Part shown: positions 40,129 through 48,245 of the stretch, piece after piece | Position numbering within the stretch: position 1 is the stretch's first letter | Layout of the letters: each line of letters begins with the position of its first letter | Source of the DNA: Dokdonella_A sp014338185 | GTDB taxonomy: Bacteria; Pseudomonadota; Gammaproteobacteria; Xanthomonadales; Rhodanobacteraceae | Direction of reading: 5' to 3' | DNA: 64,000 bases | NCBI GenBank assembly: GCA_030263295.1 | Contig: SZOS01000007.1 | Coordinates: forward strand, 21,605-85,604 | Translations under genes and position numbers: made by a program | The notes under the pieces: model-generated | What the model was told of the DNA's origin: nothing | Seen by the model: the letters and a program-made list of their open reading frames with translations, nothing else | The model's database searches: none

Positions 40129-40160
40129 GGCGCGGCAGGCCCGCATGCGCCTGCCGCGCC
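40129..40160 (-). terminator. Strong hairpin after the second beta-helix gene
   Basis: A perfect 12-bp stem, GGCGCGGCAGGC (40129-40140) with GCCTGCCGCGCC (40149-40160), has an 8-nt loop. It begins 4 nt past the stop codon of the leftward gene at 40165. There is no T-tract, so termination efficiency is uncertain; it may instead protect the mRNA end. Confidence 0.5.
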
Positions 40161-40164
40161 TGCA

Positions 40165-41373
40165 TCAGTCGAAGGCGTCGGCGAAGATCACGTCATCGGC
40201 ACCGCGCAGCGGATGCGGATAAGGGTAGGGCTCGTAGCCGCCCTCGGGTTCGGCCAGGATGTACTCGATGCCCTCACGGTAGAAGCTGCCACAGCCATTG
40301 CCGACACGGATCACCGAGTAGGGGCTGCCGTCCTCGCGGTGGTTGCCCCAGATCCAGGAATGCTCGGTCTCGTCGTAGTCGTAGCGCCCGCCCGAACAGT
40401 CGCCATCGATGCGGAACGTGTAGGCAATCTCGTCACTGAAGATGTTGTCCCACACGATGCCATCCCCACCCCAGGTGACGATGCCGCCCACGCTGCTGAC
40501 CGCAGTCGTGTCGTCGTAGGCGATGTGGTTCTTGTAGATCTCCCAGCTGCGTGAGCCCTGGCTGGATGTGCTGCCCGCGCCATGTGCGTCGAGCACGCTG
40601 GTGTTGCGGGTGGCATGGGTGTTGAGCACGGTGCTGTAGCGCACCACGTAGCGCGAGTTGCGGTTGGATGCGACCGAATGGCGATTGGCCCTGAAATAGC
40701 TGTCCTCGATGAACACCGCCTCGCCGCTGCCGGGTTGCCATGAGGTGCGGTTCGGCCCCGCATCGCCGTACACCACCACGCCATAGCCCTCGCCATTGCT
40801 CGGGCTGGCGGGATCGTAGTTGTCGGTGAACTCGCTGTGGTAGATCACGCCACGCGAGTCGTTGCCTTCGATCTCAAGTCCCGAACCGAGGAACTTGCTG
40901 AAGTGCATGTCGTGGATCTTGAAGTCGCGACAACTGCCGGTAAGGCTGATGCCGCGCTCGCGACGATTGGTCGGACCACCATTGCCCTCGAAGCCGATGT
41001 CGGAAATCTCGATGCGCGCGTCACCGGCGCTGCAGATGATGATGAGCGCGTAGCTGAGGTTTTCGGCATCGGAGCGCTTGAGTATGGTCTGGGTCGCGCC
41101 GGCGCCACGCAGGTGGATGTCCTTGTCTCCCATCGAGACCGTGATGCGGTCGGGGCTCGCTCCGGGATCGGTGCTCCAGTCGCACTCGCCCGCGCCCAGT
41201 TGCACCGTGCCGCCGGTGTTGACCACCGATTGCAGCGCATCGCGCACTTCGCTGAGATGGCAACTGGCGAGCTGGATCACCGGTCCGGCCGCAGCCGCGG
41301 CAACGGCCGACCAGCCCGCAGCGACGGCGCACGCCAGCACACAACATGCGCGCACATGGGATCGGACCTTCAT
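40165..41373 (-). CDS. Secreted right-handed beta-helix protein with F-A-D-A-F-D tail
   Basis: A 402-residue exported protein; signal peptide CCVLACAVAAGWSAVAAAAAG. The body has beta-helix rungs such as RIEISDIGFEGNGGPTNR, FKIHDMHFSKFLGSGLEIEGND, VIYHSEFTDNYD and EIYKNHIAYDDT. It opens with a pectate-lyase-like N-terminal strand pair (DALQSVVNTGGTVQLGAGECDW). The last nine residues are DVIFADAFD, a tail shared with other secreted proteins here. Function unknown; carbohydrate binding is a reasonable guess. ATG at 41373 follows GGAGA. It may be related in fold, not closely in sequence, to the beta-helix gene at 17431. Confidence 0.75.
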   Translation of the reverse strand: MKVRSHVRACCVLACAVAAGWSAVAAAAAGPVIQLASCHLSEVRDALQSVVNTGGTVQLGAGECDWSTDPGASPDRITVSMGDKDIHLRGAGATQTILKRSDAENLSYALIIICSAGDARIEISDIGFEGNGGPTNRRERGISLTGSCRDFKIHDMHFSKFLGSGLEIEGNDSRGVIYHSEFTDNYDPASPSNGEGYGVVVYGDAGPNRTSWQPGSGEAVFIEDSYFRANRHSVASNRNSRYVVRYSTVLNTHATRNTSVLDAHGAGSTSSQGSRSWEIYKNHIAYDDTTAVSSVGGIVTWGGDGIVWDNIFSDEIAYTFRIDGDCSGGRYDYDETEHSWIWGNHREDGSPYSVIRVGNGCGSFYREGIEYILAEPEGGYEPYPYPHPLRGADDVIFADAFD

Positions 41374-41636
41374 CGCATTCTCCGTGACGACCAAGTGCTG
41401 GCCGCTTGCCACGCGACCATAGCGATGGCCGACACACGCACGCATCCACAAATGTGTGGATGCCGATGTCGATGCGCCCCGCGTGATGCGTGACGCGGGT
41501 ACGAGGCCGTGACCGGCGCGCATCCGGTCGGCCGCGCCCCTGACCTGCGCCGCCGCGGGCGCCACGCACCCCGTGGCTGACTCGCGCGCCGCGATCACCG
41601 ACAATGGGCAGTCCCCACCGATCCGTTGCCCCCGCC

Positions 41637-42830
41637 ATGAACCAGAGCGACAGCCAAAGGCTCCAGCACGAACTCGCATCGATCCGCGAGCAGGGCCTGT
41701 ACAAGACCGAGCGCGTGATCACCACGCCACAGGCCGCGGCCATCCGCACCAACGGCCAGCAGGTGCTCAACTTCTGCGCCAACAACTACCTCGGCCTGGC
41801 CGACCATCCCGACATCATCGCCGCGGCCAAGGCCGCGCTGGACACGCACGGCTTCGGCCTGGCCAGCGTGCGCTTCATCTGCGGCACGCAGGACCTGCAC
41901 AAGCAACTCGAAGCGACCATCGCACGCTATTTCGGCACCGACGACGCGATCCTGTACACGAGCTGCTTCGATGCCAACGGCGGCCTGTTCGAGACGATCC
42001 TGGGCGAACAGGATGCCGTCATCTCCGACGCGCTCAATCACGCCTCGATCATCGACGGCATCCGCCTGTGCAAGGCCGAACGGCGCCGCTACGCCAACGG
42101 CGACATGGCCGAGCTCGAACAGCACCTCAAGGACACGCAAGGCAAGCGCACGCGCCTGATCGCCACCGACGGCGTGTTCTCGATGGATGGCTACATCGCC
42201 AAGCTCGACCAGATCGTCGCGCTCAAGAAGAAGTACAACGCGCTGCTCATGGTCGACGATTCGCACGCGACCGGCTTCGTCGGCCCGAGCGGGCGCGGCT
42301 CGGCCGAACTGCATGGGGTGATGGACGAGGTCGACGTGTTCACCTCGACGCTGGGCAAGGCGCTCGGCGGCGGCTCGGGTGGCTTCACCACGGGTCGCCA
42401 GCCGATCATCGACCTGCTGCGCCAGCGCTCGCGGCCGTACCTGTTCTCCAACACCCTGCCGCCACCGCTGGTGGCGGCCTCGATCAAGGTGTTCGAGATG
42501 CTGTCATCGGGCAGCGCGCTGCGCGATCGCGTCAATGCCAACGCACTGCACTTCCGCCGGCGCATGGCCGAAGCCGGATTCACGATCCCACCGGGAACGC
42601 ATCCGATCGCGCCGGTGATGCTCGGCGACGCCAAGCTCGCGCAGCAATTCGCCAGCGAGCTGCTGGCCGAGGGCATCTACGTGATCGGCTTCTTCTATCC
42701 GGTGGTGCCGCAGGGCCAGGCGCGCATCCGCACCCAGATGAGCGCCGCGCACAGCATCGAGCAGATCGACCAGGCGGTGGCGGCGTTCATCAAGATCGGA
42801 CGCAAGCTCGGCGTGCTGCGCGCAGGCTGA
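41637..42830 (+). CDS. kbl: Glycine C-acetyltransferase (2-amino-3-ketobutyrate CoA ligase)
   Basis: Kbl splits 2-amino-3-ketobutyrate with CoA to glycine and acetyl-CoA, the second step of threonine degradation after Tdh. The 397 residues match E. coli (398). The PLP lysine is K241 in TSTLGKALGGGSGGF. NFCANNYLGLADHP, GTQDLHKQLE and DDSHATGF are typical of the alpha-oxoamine synthase family. tdh is not in the window, although the two are commonly neighbours. An upstream in-frame ATG at 41604 adds 11 residues lacking family similarity. Confidence 0.95.
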   Translation: MNQSDSQRLQHELASIREQGLYKTERVITTPQAAAIRTNGQQVLNFCANNYLGLADHPDIIAAAKAALDTHGFGLASVRFICGTQDLHKQLEATIARYFGTDDAILYTSCFDANGGLFETILGEQDAVISDALNHASIIDGIRLCKAERRRYANGDMAELEQHLKDTQGKRTRLIATDGVFSMDGYIAKLDQIVALKKKYNALLMVDDSHATGFVGPSGRGSAELHGVMDEVDVFTSTLGKALGGGSGGFTTGRQPIIDLLRQRSRPYLFSNTLPPPLVAASIKVFEMLSSGSALRDRVNANALHFRRRMAEAGFTIPPGTHPIAPVMLGDAKLAQQFASELLAEGIYVIGFFYPVVPQGQARIRTQMSAAHSIEQIDQAVAAFIKIGRKLGVLRAG

Positions 42831-42980
42831 GCGCCTGCGCGTGCCGCGGCGCCGATGGCTGATGACACGCGGCTGGCGCGCGGGCGCCGGCCACGGCCGG
42901 TGAAAATGTGCGCCGTGCCCCGCCGTGGCGCGGCGCGTTTGCTACAGTAGCGCCGTCAACCGCTCGTCAGGGGGCGAGTC

Positions 42981-43457
42981 ATGGCCAACGCACGCACCCA
43001 GTTCGACTTCCTGGCCTCGTATCTGCAGCGGCGCGACGAGCGCGTGCGGCTCGGGCGCATCGCGATGCATCAGGGCCTGCTCTACGAGCACCATCCGTTC
43101 GTGATCCTGTACCGCAACAGCGTCGCGTTTCGCGTGTCGGGGCGCAGCCTCACCCAGGCGCTGTCGCTGGCGGGTTCCACCGGCTTCGATCCACTCAAGC
43201 CCGACGAACCGCCACCGGGCAAGCCCGGCTGGGTGCTGGTGCCGGCCGCGCACTGGGCCGCGTGGAATCGGCTGGGCATCGAGTCGATGCACTGCCTGCA
43301 GCGCGCGCAGTCGCAGCACGTGTCTTGGCAAGTGCCGCCGCCACCGCCTGAGCCGGCTCCCGAGCCGCCGCCGTCCACGCCCAGGTCGCTGGCCGATCGC
43401 GTAGCTGCGATCATGAAGTCGGGTTTCAGCTTCGGCCTGCTCAAGTCGGATCGATGA
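42981..43457 (+). CDS. Small cytoplasmic protein, weakly TfoX N-domain-like
   Basis: A 158-residue protein without signal peptide. The central part (LLYEHHPFVILYRNSVAFRVSG ... LAGSTGFDP ... GWVLVPAAHWAAWNRLG) has the layout of a TfoX/Sxy N-terminal domain, but the match is faint and by eye. A Pro-Glu linker (PPPPPEPAPEPPPSTP, about residues 118-133) leads to a short C-terminal helix. The start ATG is preceded by GGGGGCGAG. I do not assign a function. A TACAGT -10-like element lies at 42943. Confidence 0.5.
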   Translation: MANARTQFDFLASYLQRRDERVRLGRIAMHQGLLYEHHPFVILYRNSVAFRVSGRSLTQALSLAGSTGFDPLKPDEPPPGKPGWVLVPAAHWAAWNRLGIESMHCLQRAQSQHVSWQVPPPPPEPAPEPPPSTPRSLADRVAAIMKSGFSFGLLKSDR

Positions 43458-43570
43458 CGGCCCGCGTCGCCGACGACCGCTTCTGCGGTCGGCCGGTGCG
43501 CATCGGATCCGGGACAGCCCGTGCGCGAGGCGATCGCAGGCGCATTGCCCCGCGCGACAGCGATGTGGAC

Positions 43571-43870
43571 TCACCGGCGCCTGACGCCCGCGATCGCGTT
43601 CGCCTGGCACTCCTCGAAGCCGACCCGCCCCGTCGCCTCGATCTCCTGCTCCAGCACGTGGTCGACGCGTGCGGCCGGCGGACCGTGGCTCAGCCACGCG
43701 GCCAGTTGCGCGAGCGCCGCCGCACTGCCCTCGGCCACCACCTCGACGCGCCCATCGGCAAGGTTGCGCGCGTGCCCGGTCAGGCCGAGCTGCCGTGCCT
43801 GCGCGCTGGTCGCGGCGCGAAAATGCACGCCCTGCACACGACCGCTGACCAGGAAGCAACGTGCCGGCAT
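43571..43870 (-). CDS. acyP: Acylphosphatase
   Basis: Acylphosphatase hydrolyses carboxyl-phosphate bonds. The 99-residue protein has the anion-binding loop FLVSGRVQGVHFR with catalytic R18 and N36 in GHARNLADGRVEVVAEG, 18 residues apart as in the family. It is the last gene of a leftward operon after yihY and tlpA; its ATG overlaps the tlpA stop by one base. Confidence 0.95.
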   Translation of the reverse strand: MPARCFLVSGRVQGVHFRAATSAQARQLGLTGHARNLADGRVEVVAEGSAAALAQLAAWLSHGPPAARVDHVLEQEIEATGRVGFEECQANAIAGVRRR

Positions 43871-44358
43871 CAGTGCGCGTGCTCGTCGATCGCCTTGCCC
43901 AGGTCGGTGCCGTCGACCGGGCCGACGAAGGTCTTGGCCACGCTGCCGTCGGGCGCGATCAGGTAGGTCAGCGGCAGCCCGCGCGGCGGCGGGAAGTCGG
44001 CCGGCGGATGGTCCATGTCGACCTGCGCCAGCGGATACACCACCGGGTGTTCGCGCACGAACGCATCCAGTTCGCTGCGCTCGACATCGTCCCAGGCCAG
44101 GCCGATCGCGGTCACGTTGTCATGCGCGGCAACGAAGGCCGACAGGTCGGGCATTTCCTTGATACAGGGTGAGCACCAGGTGGCCCAGTAGTTGACGATC
44201 ACCCATTTGCCGCGCTGGGCGGCCAGATCGAAACGCTGGCCATCGAGCGTGGTGATCGTGAGCTGCGGCTTGGCAGGCGGCTTGGCAGGCGGCGCCGCGA
44301 CGGCCGCGCCGGCCACGGCCAGCGTGCAGACCAGCAAGATGCGCAACAACGATGTCAT
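43870..44358 (-). CDS. TlpA-like periplasmic thioredoxin-fold protein
   Basis: A 162-residue exported thioredoxin-fold protein. Signal peptide RILLVCTLAVAGAAVAAP is followed by a Lys/Pro linker, and the redox motif W-C-S-P-C has C62 and C65. A cis-Pro region (RGLPLTYLI) and the TlpA/ResA-type insertion are present. It probably reduces or oxidises disulfides in the periplasm, as in cytochrome maturation or thiol protection; the partner is unknown. The start overlaps the YihY gene stop (ATGA), and the stop overlaps acyP. Confidence 0.88.
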   Translation of the reverse strand: MTSLLRILLVCTLAVAGAAVAAPPAKPPAKPQLTITTLDGQRFDLAAQRGKWVIVNYWATWCSPCIKEMPDLSAFVAAHDNVTAIGLAWDDVERSELDAFVREHPVVYPLAQVDMDHPPADFPPPRGLPLTYLIAPDGSVAKTFVGPVDGTDLGKAIDEHAH

Positions 44359-45653
44359 GACGACTCCGGGCGGGAAACCTGAGTATGCACCGGCGGCGGG
44401 ATGGCCGGCGGCGGAAACAGCTCGGCGAGCGACACCTGCAGCGCGTCATGCGCGTGCAGGCCAAGCGCGTCGAGCAGCGGCGTGGCCGGACCGGCCACCA
44501 GGGCGTTGGCATCCTCGGCCCGCAGCGGCAGGCGGTAGCGGCCTTCCTCGTACAGCTCGGCCAGGCTCACCGTGCCCAGGTCGCGCGCGACCACCCACTC
44601 GCCCACCTCGCTGCGTCGGACCACGCCACTGCGCTGCAGGTCGCCCAGATAGCGCTGCAGCAGGTCATCGGTGAGGAACGGCTCGCTGCGCAGCAGCGCA
44701 TCGCGGTGCAGGCCGCGGCCCGCGCGCTGCGCCTGTGCCAGGTGCGCAAGTACGCGCAGCAGCCCGGCGAACTCCTGTCCGGGCGGCAGGCGCTGCGAAC
44801 GCGGGCGATACTCGAACGCGCCGAGCGAGGCGGTGATCGACGCGCCCAGCAACACGATCAGCCACGACAGGTAGATCCACAGGATGAAGATCGGCACGAT
44901 CGCGAGCGCGCCGTAGATCTGCTGGTAGCTCGCGTACTGCGTCGCGTACAGCGCGAAGCCGCGCTTGGCGCCCTCGAACAGCAGCGCCGCGATCAGCGCG
45001 CCGACCAATGCATAGCGCAGGCGCACGCTGCGATTGGGGATCACCACGTAGGCGGCGACCAGCGCGGTGAACACGATCAACCACGGCAGGGCCGACAACA
45101 CATGCGCCTTGATCGAGTACTGCGCCTGCGCCGCGTCGATGAACGGCAGCGCGAACAGGTACGAACTCACCGCGAGCGCCGCCACCATGAGCAGCGGCCC
45201 CGCGGTCAGCGCGGCCCAGTACACGAGGAAGCGCGCGGCCGCGCTGCGCGAGCCGGACACGCGCCAGATGCGGTTGAACGCATCCTCGATGCTCATCATG
45301 AGCGCGATCGCGCTCACCAGCAGCACCAGCACGCCCACCACGGTGGCCTTGCTCGCATTGTCGGCGAACTCGGTGATGTAGCCCTGCACCGTGCTGCCCG
45401 CTGCGGGCACGAAGTTCTCGAACACCCACGCGGTGAGCCGGCCGCGCCAATCGGCGAAGCCCGGAAACGCGGCCAGGATGCCGAGCCCGGCCGCCGTGAG
45501 CGGGACCAGCGCGAACACCGTGGTGTAGGCCAGCGCACCCGCGGTCTGCATGCAGCCGTCCTCGACGAAACGCTTCCAGGTGAAGCGCAGGAACGCCAGC
45601 ACGCGCTCGCGGTCGCGCAGGGTTCTGGCAAACTGCTGCAGCGGCTCAAGCAT
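44355..45653 (-). CDS. YihY/BrkB (formerly RNase BN) family inner-membrane protein
   Basis: A 432-residue protein with six transmembrane segments (about residues 35-275) and family motifs GALAYTTVFALVPLTAAGLGIL and FILWIYLSWLIVLLGASITASL. A cytoplasmic C-terminal winged-helix-like extension of 140 residues (LLRSEPFLTDDLLQRYLGDLQRSGVV) is common in this branch. The old RNase BN assignment is considered wrong; function is uncertain, possibly transport or envelope integrity. It heads the yihY-tlpA-acyP operon. Confidence 0.88.
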   Translation of the reverse strand: MLEPLQQFARTLRDRERVLAFLRFTWKRFVEDGCMQTAGALAYTTVFALVPLTAAGLGILAAFPGFADWRGRLTAWVFENFVPAAGSTVQGYITEFADNASKATVVGVLVLLVSAIALMMSIEDAFNRIWRVSGSRSAAARFLVYWAALTAGPLLMVAALAVSSYLFALPFIDAAQAQYSIKAHVLSALPWLIVFTALVAAYVVIPNRSVRLRYALVGALIAALLFEGAKRGFALYATQYASYQQIYGALAIVPIFILWIYLSWLIVLLGASITASLGAFEYRPRSQRLPPGQEFAGLLRVLAHLAQAQRAGRGLHRDALLRSEPFLTDDLLQRYLGDLQRSGVVRRSEVGEWVVARDLGTVSLAELYEEGRYRLPLRAEDANALVAGPATPLLDALGLHAHDALQVSLAELFPPPAIPPPVHTQVSRPESS

Positions 45654-45831
45654 GCCGCGAGCCTAGCAGATCGCGCCCGGCCGGCCGTGGCGCCGCCACG
45701 CACCGCCGGGCATTCGCACGCGCCACGGGAGTTCCACACTTGAGTGCAGCCATCGATCCACCACGCCGGCACCCGCCGGACCCGCCGCGGCCCGGCTCGC
45801 ACATGGCCACGCACAGCGCTGGCATCGGGGC

Positions 45832-46188
45832 ATGCGCATGAGCGCGCAGCGCGTGGCGCTGGGCGCGTGGTTCGCACTGATCGCGCTGCAACCGGCCTGG
45901 TACCTGTGGCTGGCCCCGCCGGCGACGGGGCAGGCCTGGTTTGCGCTCACCCTCACCCTGCCGCCGCTGCTGCTGCCGCTTACCGCGCTGCGGCGCAGCA
46001 CCGGGCGCGCCCTGCTGTGGGCGGGAATCGTGGCCCTGTTCTACTTCTGCCACGGCGTCGTCGCGGCGTGGGCGGTCGCCGCCGCGCGCATGCCCGCCCT
46101 CATCGAGGTTGCGCTCAGCCTCGTGCTCATCGGTGCGATCGGTGCACGCACGCGCGCGCTCAAGCGCGCGGCATCGCGAACGGCCTGA
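45832..46188 (+). CDS. DUF2069 small membrane protein
   Basis: A 118-residue protein with four transmembrane helices (ALIALQPAWYLWLAPP, FALTLTLPPLLLPLTAL, WAGIVALFYFCHGVVAAWAV and VALSLVLIGAIGA). Pattern and length match the DUF2069 family of gammaproteobacteria, usually encoded near yihY and wrbA. YihY is here, divergent; wrbA is not in the window. Start may be 45838 (MSAQRVAL). Function unknown. Confidence 0.8.
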   Translation: MRMSAQRVALGAWFALIALQPAWYLWLAPPATGQAWFALTLTLPPLLLPLTALRRSTGRALLWAGIVALFYFCHGVVAAWAVAAARMPALIEVALSLVLIGAIGARTRALKRAASRTA

Positions 46189-46348
46189 CCCGTGCCGGGC
46201 CACGCGCGGCGCGCAGCCGCGTGCGGGTTGCGGGTTTGGCCGCGATTCCACGTTATCTGCCCTGGCCCGCCCACACGGTGCGCCCCGCGTCGCACGGTGA
46301 CAGTGGCGACACGGAATCGATCGATCGCCGGCAATCCCAGGAGAGCAC

Positions 46349-47035
46349 ATGCACAAGATCATCATAGCGTTGGCCCTATTCGTGGCCGCAAGCGCCGCCG
46401 CCGCACCCTTCCAGAACGGCAGTTTCGAGAACCACGCGGGCGGAGAACGCAAAGGCTTCGGCGACGTCATGCTGTCCAACGGTGACGGCTCGATCACAGG
46501 CTGGGTCGTGACCGGCAGCAACATCGACTACCTGGGTTCGTACTGGGTGGCCGCCGACGGCACGTTTTCGCTCGATCTCAACGGCGTGGACCAGGGCGGC
46601 ATCGCGCAGACCTTTGACACCGTGCCCGGCCAGCCGTACCTGGTGACCTTTGTGCTGGCCGGCAATCCCGATGCGGGCGGCCCGGTCAAGTCGATCCAGG
46701 TTCAAGCCAGCGGCGGCAGCGCCAGCACCTACAGCTTCGACACCACGGGCCACTCGGTCACCAGCATGGGCTGGACCGGGCAAACCTACACGTTCACCGC
46801 CACCTCCACGTCCACCACCCTCGGCTTCAGCAGCCTGGAGACCGGTGCGGGTGGCCCCGCGCTCGACAACGTCGTGGTCGCGCCGCTCGCGCCAACGGGT
46901 GGCAACGTCTACACGGTCCCGACCCTCTCGACCTGGGCAGGCCTTCTGCTGCTCGCGGGCCTGCTCGGCACGGCCCTGTGGTGGCAACGCGGCCGCGAGA
47001 CCACCCACAGCGACGCGTCCGACCCGCGCGACTGA
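46349..47035 (+). CDS. Choice-of-anchor C (DUF642-like) secreted protein with a C-terminal sorting segment
   Basis: A 228-residue protein with signal peptide MHKIIIALALFVAASAAAA. A beta-sandwich domain follows that reads like choice-of-anchor C proteins: FQNGSFENHAGG, DGSITGWVVTGSNIDYLGSYW, FSLDLNGVDQGGIAQTF and VTFVLAGNPDAG. The C terminus is VPTLSTW, a hydrophobic helix and a basic end (WWQRGRE), the layout of IPTL/PEP-CTERM sorting tails. It is therefore likely held or processed at the cell surface. Shine-Dalgarno AGGAG. No exosortase gene is in the window. Confidence 0.8.
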   Translation: MHKIIIALALFVAASAAAAPFQNGSFENHAGGERKGFGDVMLSNGDGSITGWVVTGSNIDYLGSYWVAADGTFSLDLNGVDQGGIAQTFDTVPGQPYLVTFVLAGNPDAGGPVKSIQVQASGGSASTYSFDTTGHSVTSMGWTGQTYTFTATSTSTTLGFSSLETGAGGPALDNVVVAPLAPTGGNVYTVPTLSTWAGLLLLAGLLGTALWWQRGRETTHSDASDPRD

Positions 47036-47082
47036 GCGTTGGCGGGATCCAGGCCCCGGGCGCGGCCAGGGACGGCCGGCCA

Positions 47083-47110
47083 CGGGGCAGGCATACCAGT
47101 GCCTGCCCCG
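47083..47110. terminator. Hairpin between convergent genes
   Basis: A perfect 11-bp stem, CGGGGCAGGCA (47083-47093) with its complement (47100-47110), has a 6-nt loop. It sits midway between the convergent anchor C and LysR genes. It lacks T-tracts on both strands; likely a bidirectional 3'-end structure. Confidence 0.45.
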
Positions 47111-47148
47111 CGGGAGCAGGCCCGGGTCGACCCGCAACGCACGGCGAC

Positions 47149-48129
47149 TCAGCGCCGGCGCGTGGCAGCGGCCCGCGTCGGTCGCGCCACGCGCCGGTCA
47201 TGCAGTTCGCGCACCGCCTGCGGCAGGCGCTGGGCGAGGAACTCGACCAGCGCGCGCACGCTCGGCAGCTGGCCACGGCGACTGGCGTAGACCAGGTGCA
47301 TGATGCCCTGCGGCATGTTCCAGCCCGGCAACACCAGTTCGAGGTCGCCGCGCTCGATCGCCGCCGCGCACATGAACTCGGGCAGCGTCGCAACGCCGCA
47401 GCCGCGCATGGCCGCTTCCAGCAGCACGGCGAAATCGCCGCAGGCGATGCGCGGCTGCAGCGCGACACTCGCGCGCGCGCCGCCGCCATCGGCCAGCTCG
47501 AGCGTGTGCGGACCGTCCTGCTCGATCCGCGACAGCAGCGGCAGGCCGGCCAGGTCGGCGGGCTGCCGCGGCCGCCCCTGCTGGTCGAGGAAGGCCGGGC
47601 TGGCCACCAGCAGCAGGCGCGACTGGCCGAACGTGCGCGCCACCAGTGAGGGCTCCTCGTCGAGCCGGTCGCGCACGCGCAGCGCCAGGTCATAGCCCTC
47701 GCCGATCAGGTCCACGCGCCGGTCGCTGGCGTGGATGCGCACCTGCACCTGCGGATGCGCCTGCAAAAAATCCGGCAACACATGTGCAATGAAGGTCTGC
47801 GCAAGCGCCACCGGACAGCTCATGCGCACGATGCCCCGCGGCTCGGCGCGCAGTTCGTCGACCACGTCCTGGGCCGCCTGCGCCGCATCCAGTGCGATCC
47901 GGCACTGCGCGTAGAAGCGCTCGCCGATCGCGGTCACCGCGAAGCGCCGCGTGGTCCGCTGCAACAGGCGCACCCCGAGCCGCTCCTCCAGTTGCGCGAT
48001 GCGCTTGGACAGGCGCGACTTGGGCGTGGCCAGCGCGCGACCGGCGGCCGAATAGCCGCCATGCTCGACCACCGCCGCGAACAGGCGCAGGTCGTTGAGA
48101 TCATGCAAGACGCCTTCGTGCTTGTTCAT
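47149..48129 (-). CDS. LysR-family transcriptional regulator
   Basis: A 326-residue regulator. The N-terminal winged helix (LNDLRLFAAVVEHGGYSAAGRALATPKSRLSKRIAQLEERLGVRLLQRTTR) is followed by a LysR substrate-binding domain of the type seen near oxidoreductase genes (GIVRMSCPVALAQ...). The effector is unknown. The ATG at 48129 places the HTH at the usual distance. An upstream ATG at 48189 has a better Shine-Dalgarno (AAGGGG), but the 20 extra residues are atypical and it overlaps the FNR box region. It is divergent from hemN-fnr; LysR regulators often control the divergent neighbour and themselves. Confidence 0.88.
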   Translation of the reverse strand: MNKHEGVLHDLNDLRLFAAVVEHGGYSAAGRALATPKSRLSKRIAQLEERLGVRLLQRTTRRFAVTAIGERFYAQCRIALDAAQAAQDVVDELRAEPRGIVRMSCPVALAQTFIAHVLPDFLQAHPQVQVRIHASDRRVDLIGEGYDLALRVRDRLDEEPSLVARTFGQSRLLLVASPAFLDQQGRPRQPADLAGLPLLSRIEQDGPHTLELADGGGARASVALQPRIACGDFAVLLEAAMRGCGVATLPEFMCAAAIERGDLELVLPGWNMPQGIMHLVYASRRGQLPSVRALVEFLAQRLPQAVRELHDRRVARPTRAAATRRR

Positions 48130-48197
48130 GAACCGGTCCCAGGGCGACAGGCCAGCGCAGCGGCGCGGGCTCGTGCGGCAATTTGACATCGTGCCCC

Positions 48198-48211
48198 TTG
48201 ATTGGGGTCAA
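48198..48211 (+). promoter_or_regulatory. FNR box upstream of hemN
   Basis: TTGAT-TGGG-GTCAA matches the FNR consensus TTGATNNNNATCAA at nine of ten defined positions. Its centre (48204.5) is 41.5 bases upstream of the hemN ATG. A -10-like GACGAT occupies 48234-48239, exactly -12 to -7 relative to that ATG, which fits class II FNR activation of a leaderless transcript. The site also lies 70-80 nt upstream of the divergent LysR start. Confidence 0.65.
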
Positions 48212-48245
48212 GGCACCGCCGCGATCAAGCACGGACGATGCGAAC

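Noticed and set aside
40165..41679. N-terminal extension of the second beta-helix gene to 41679
   Set aside because: The extra codons overlap the kbl start and lack sense; the signal peptide and GGAGA support 41373.
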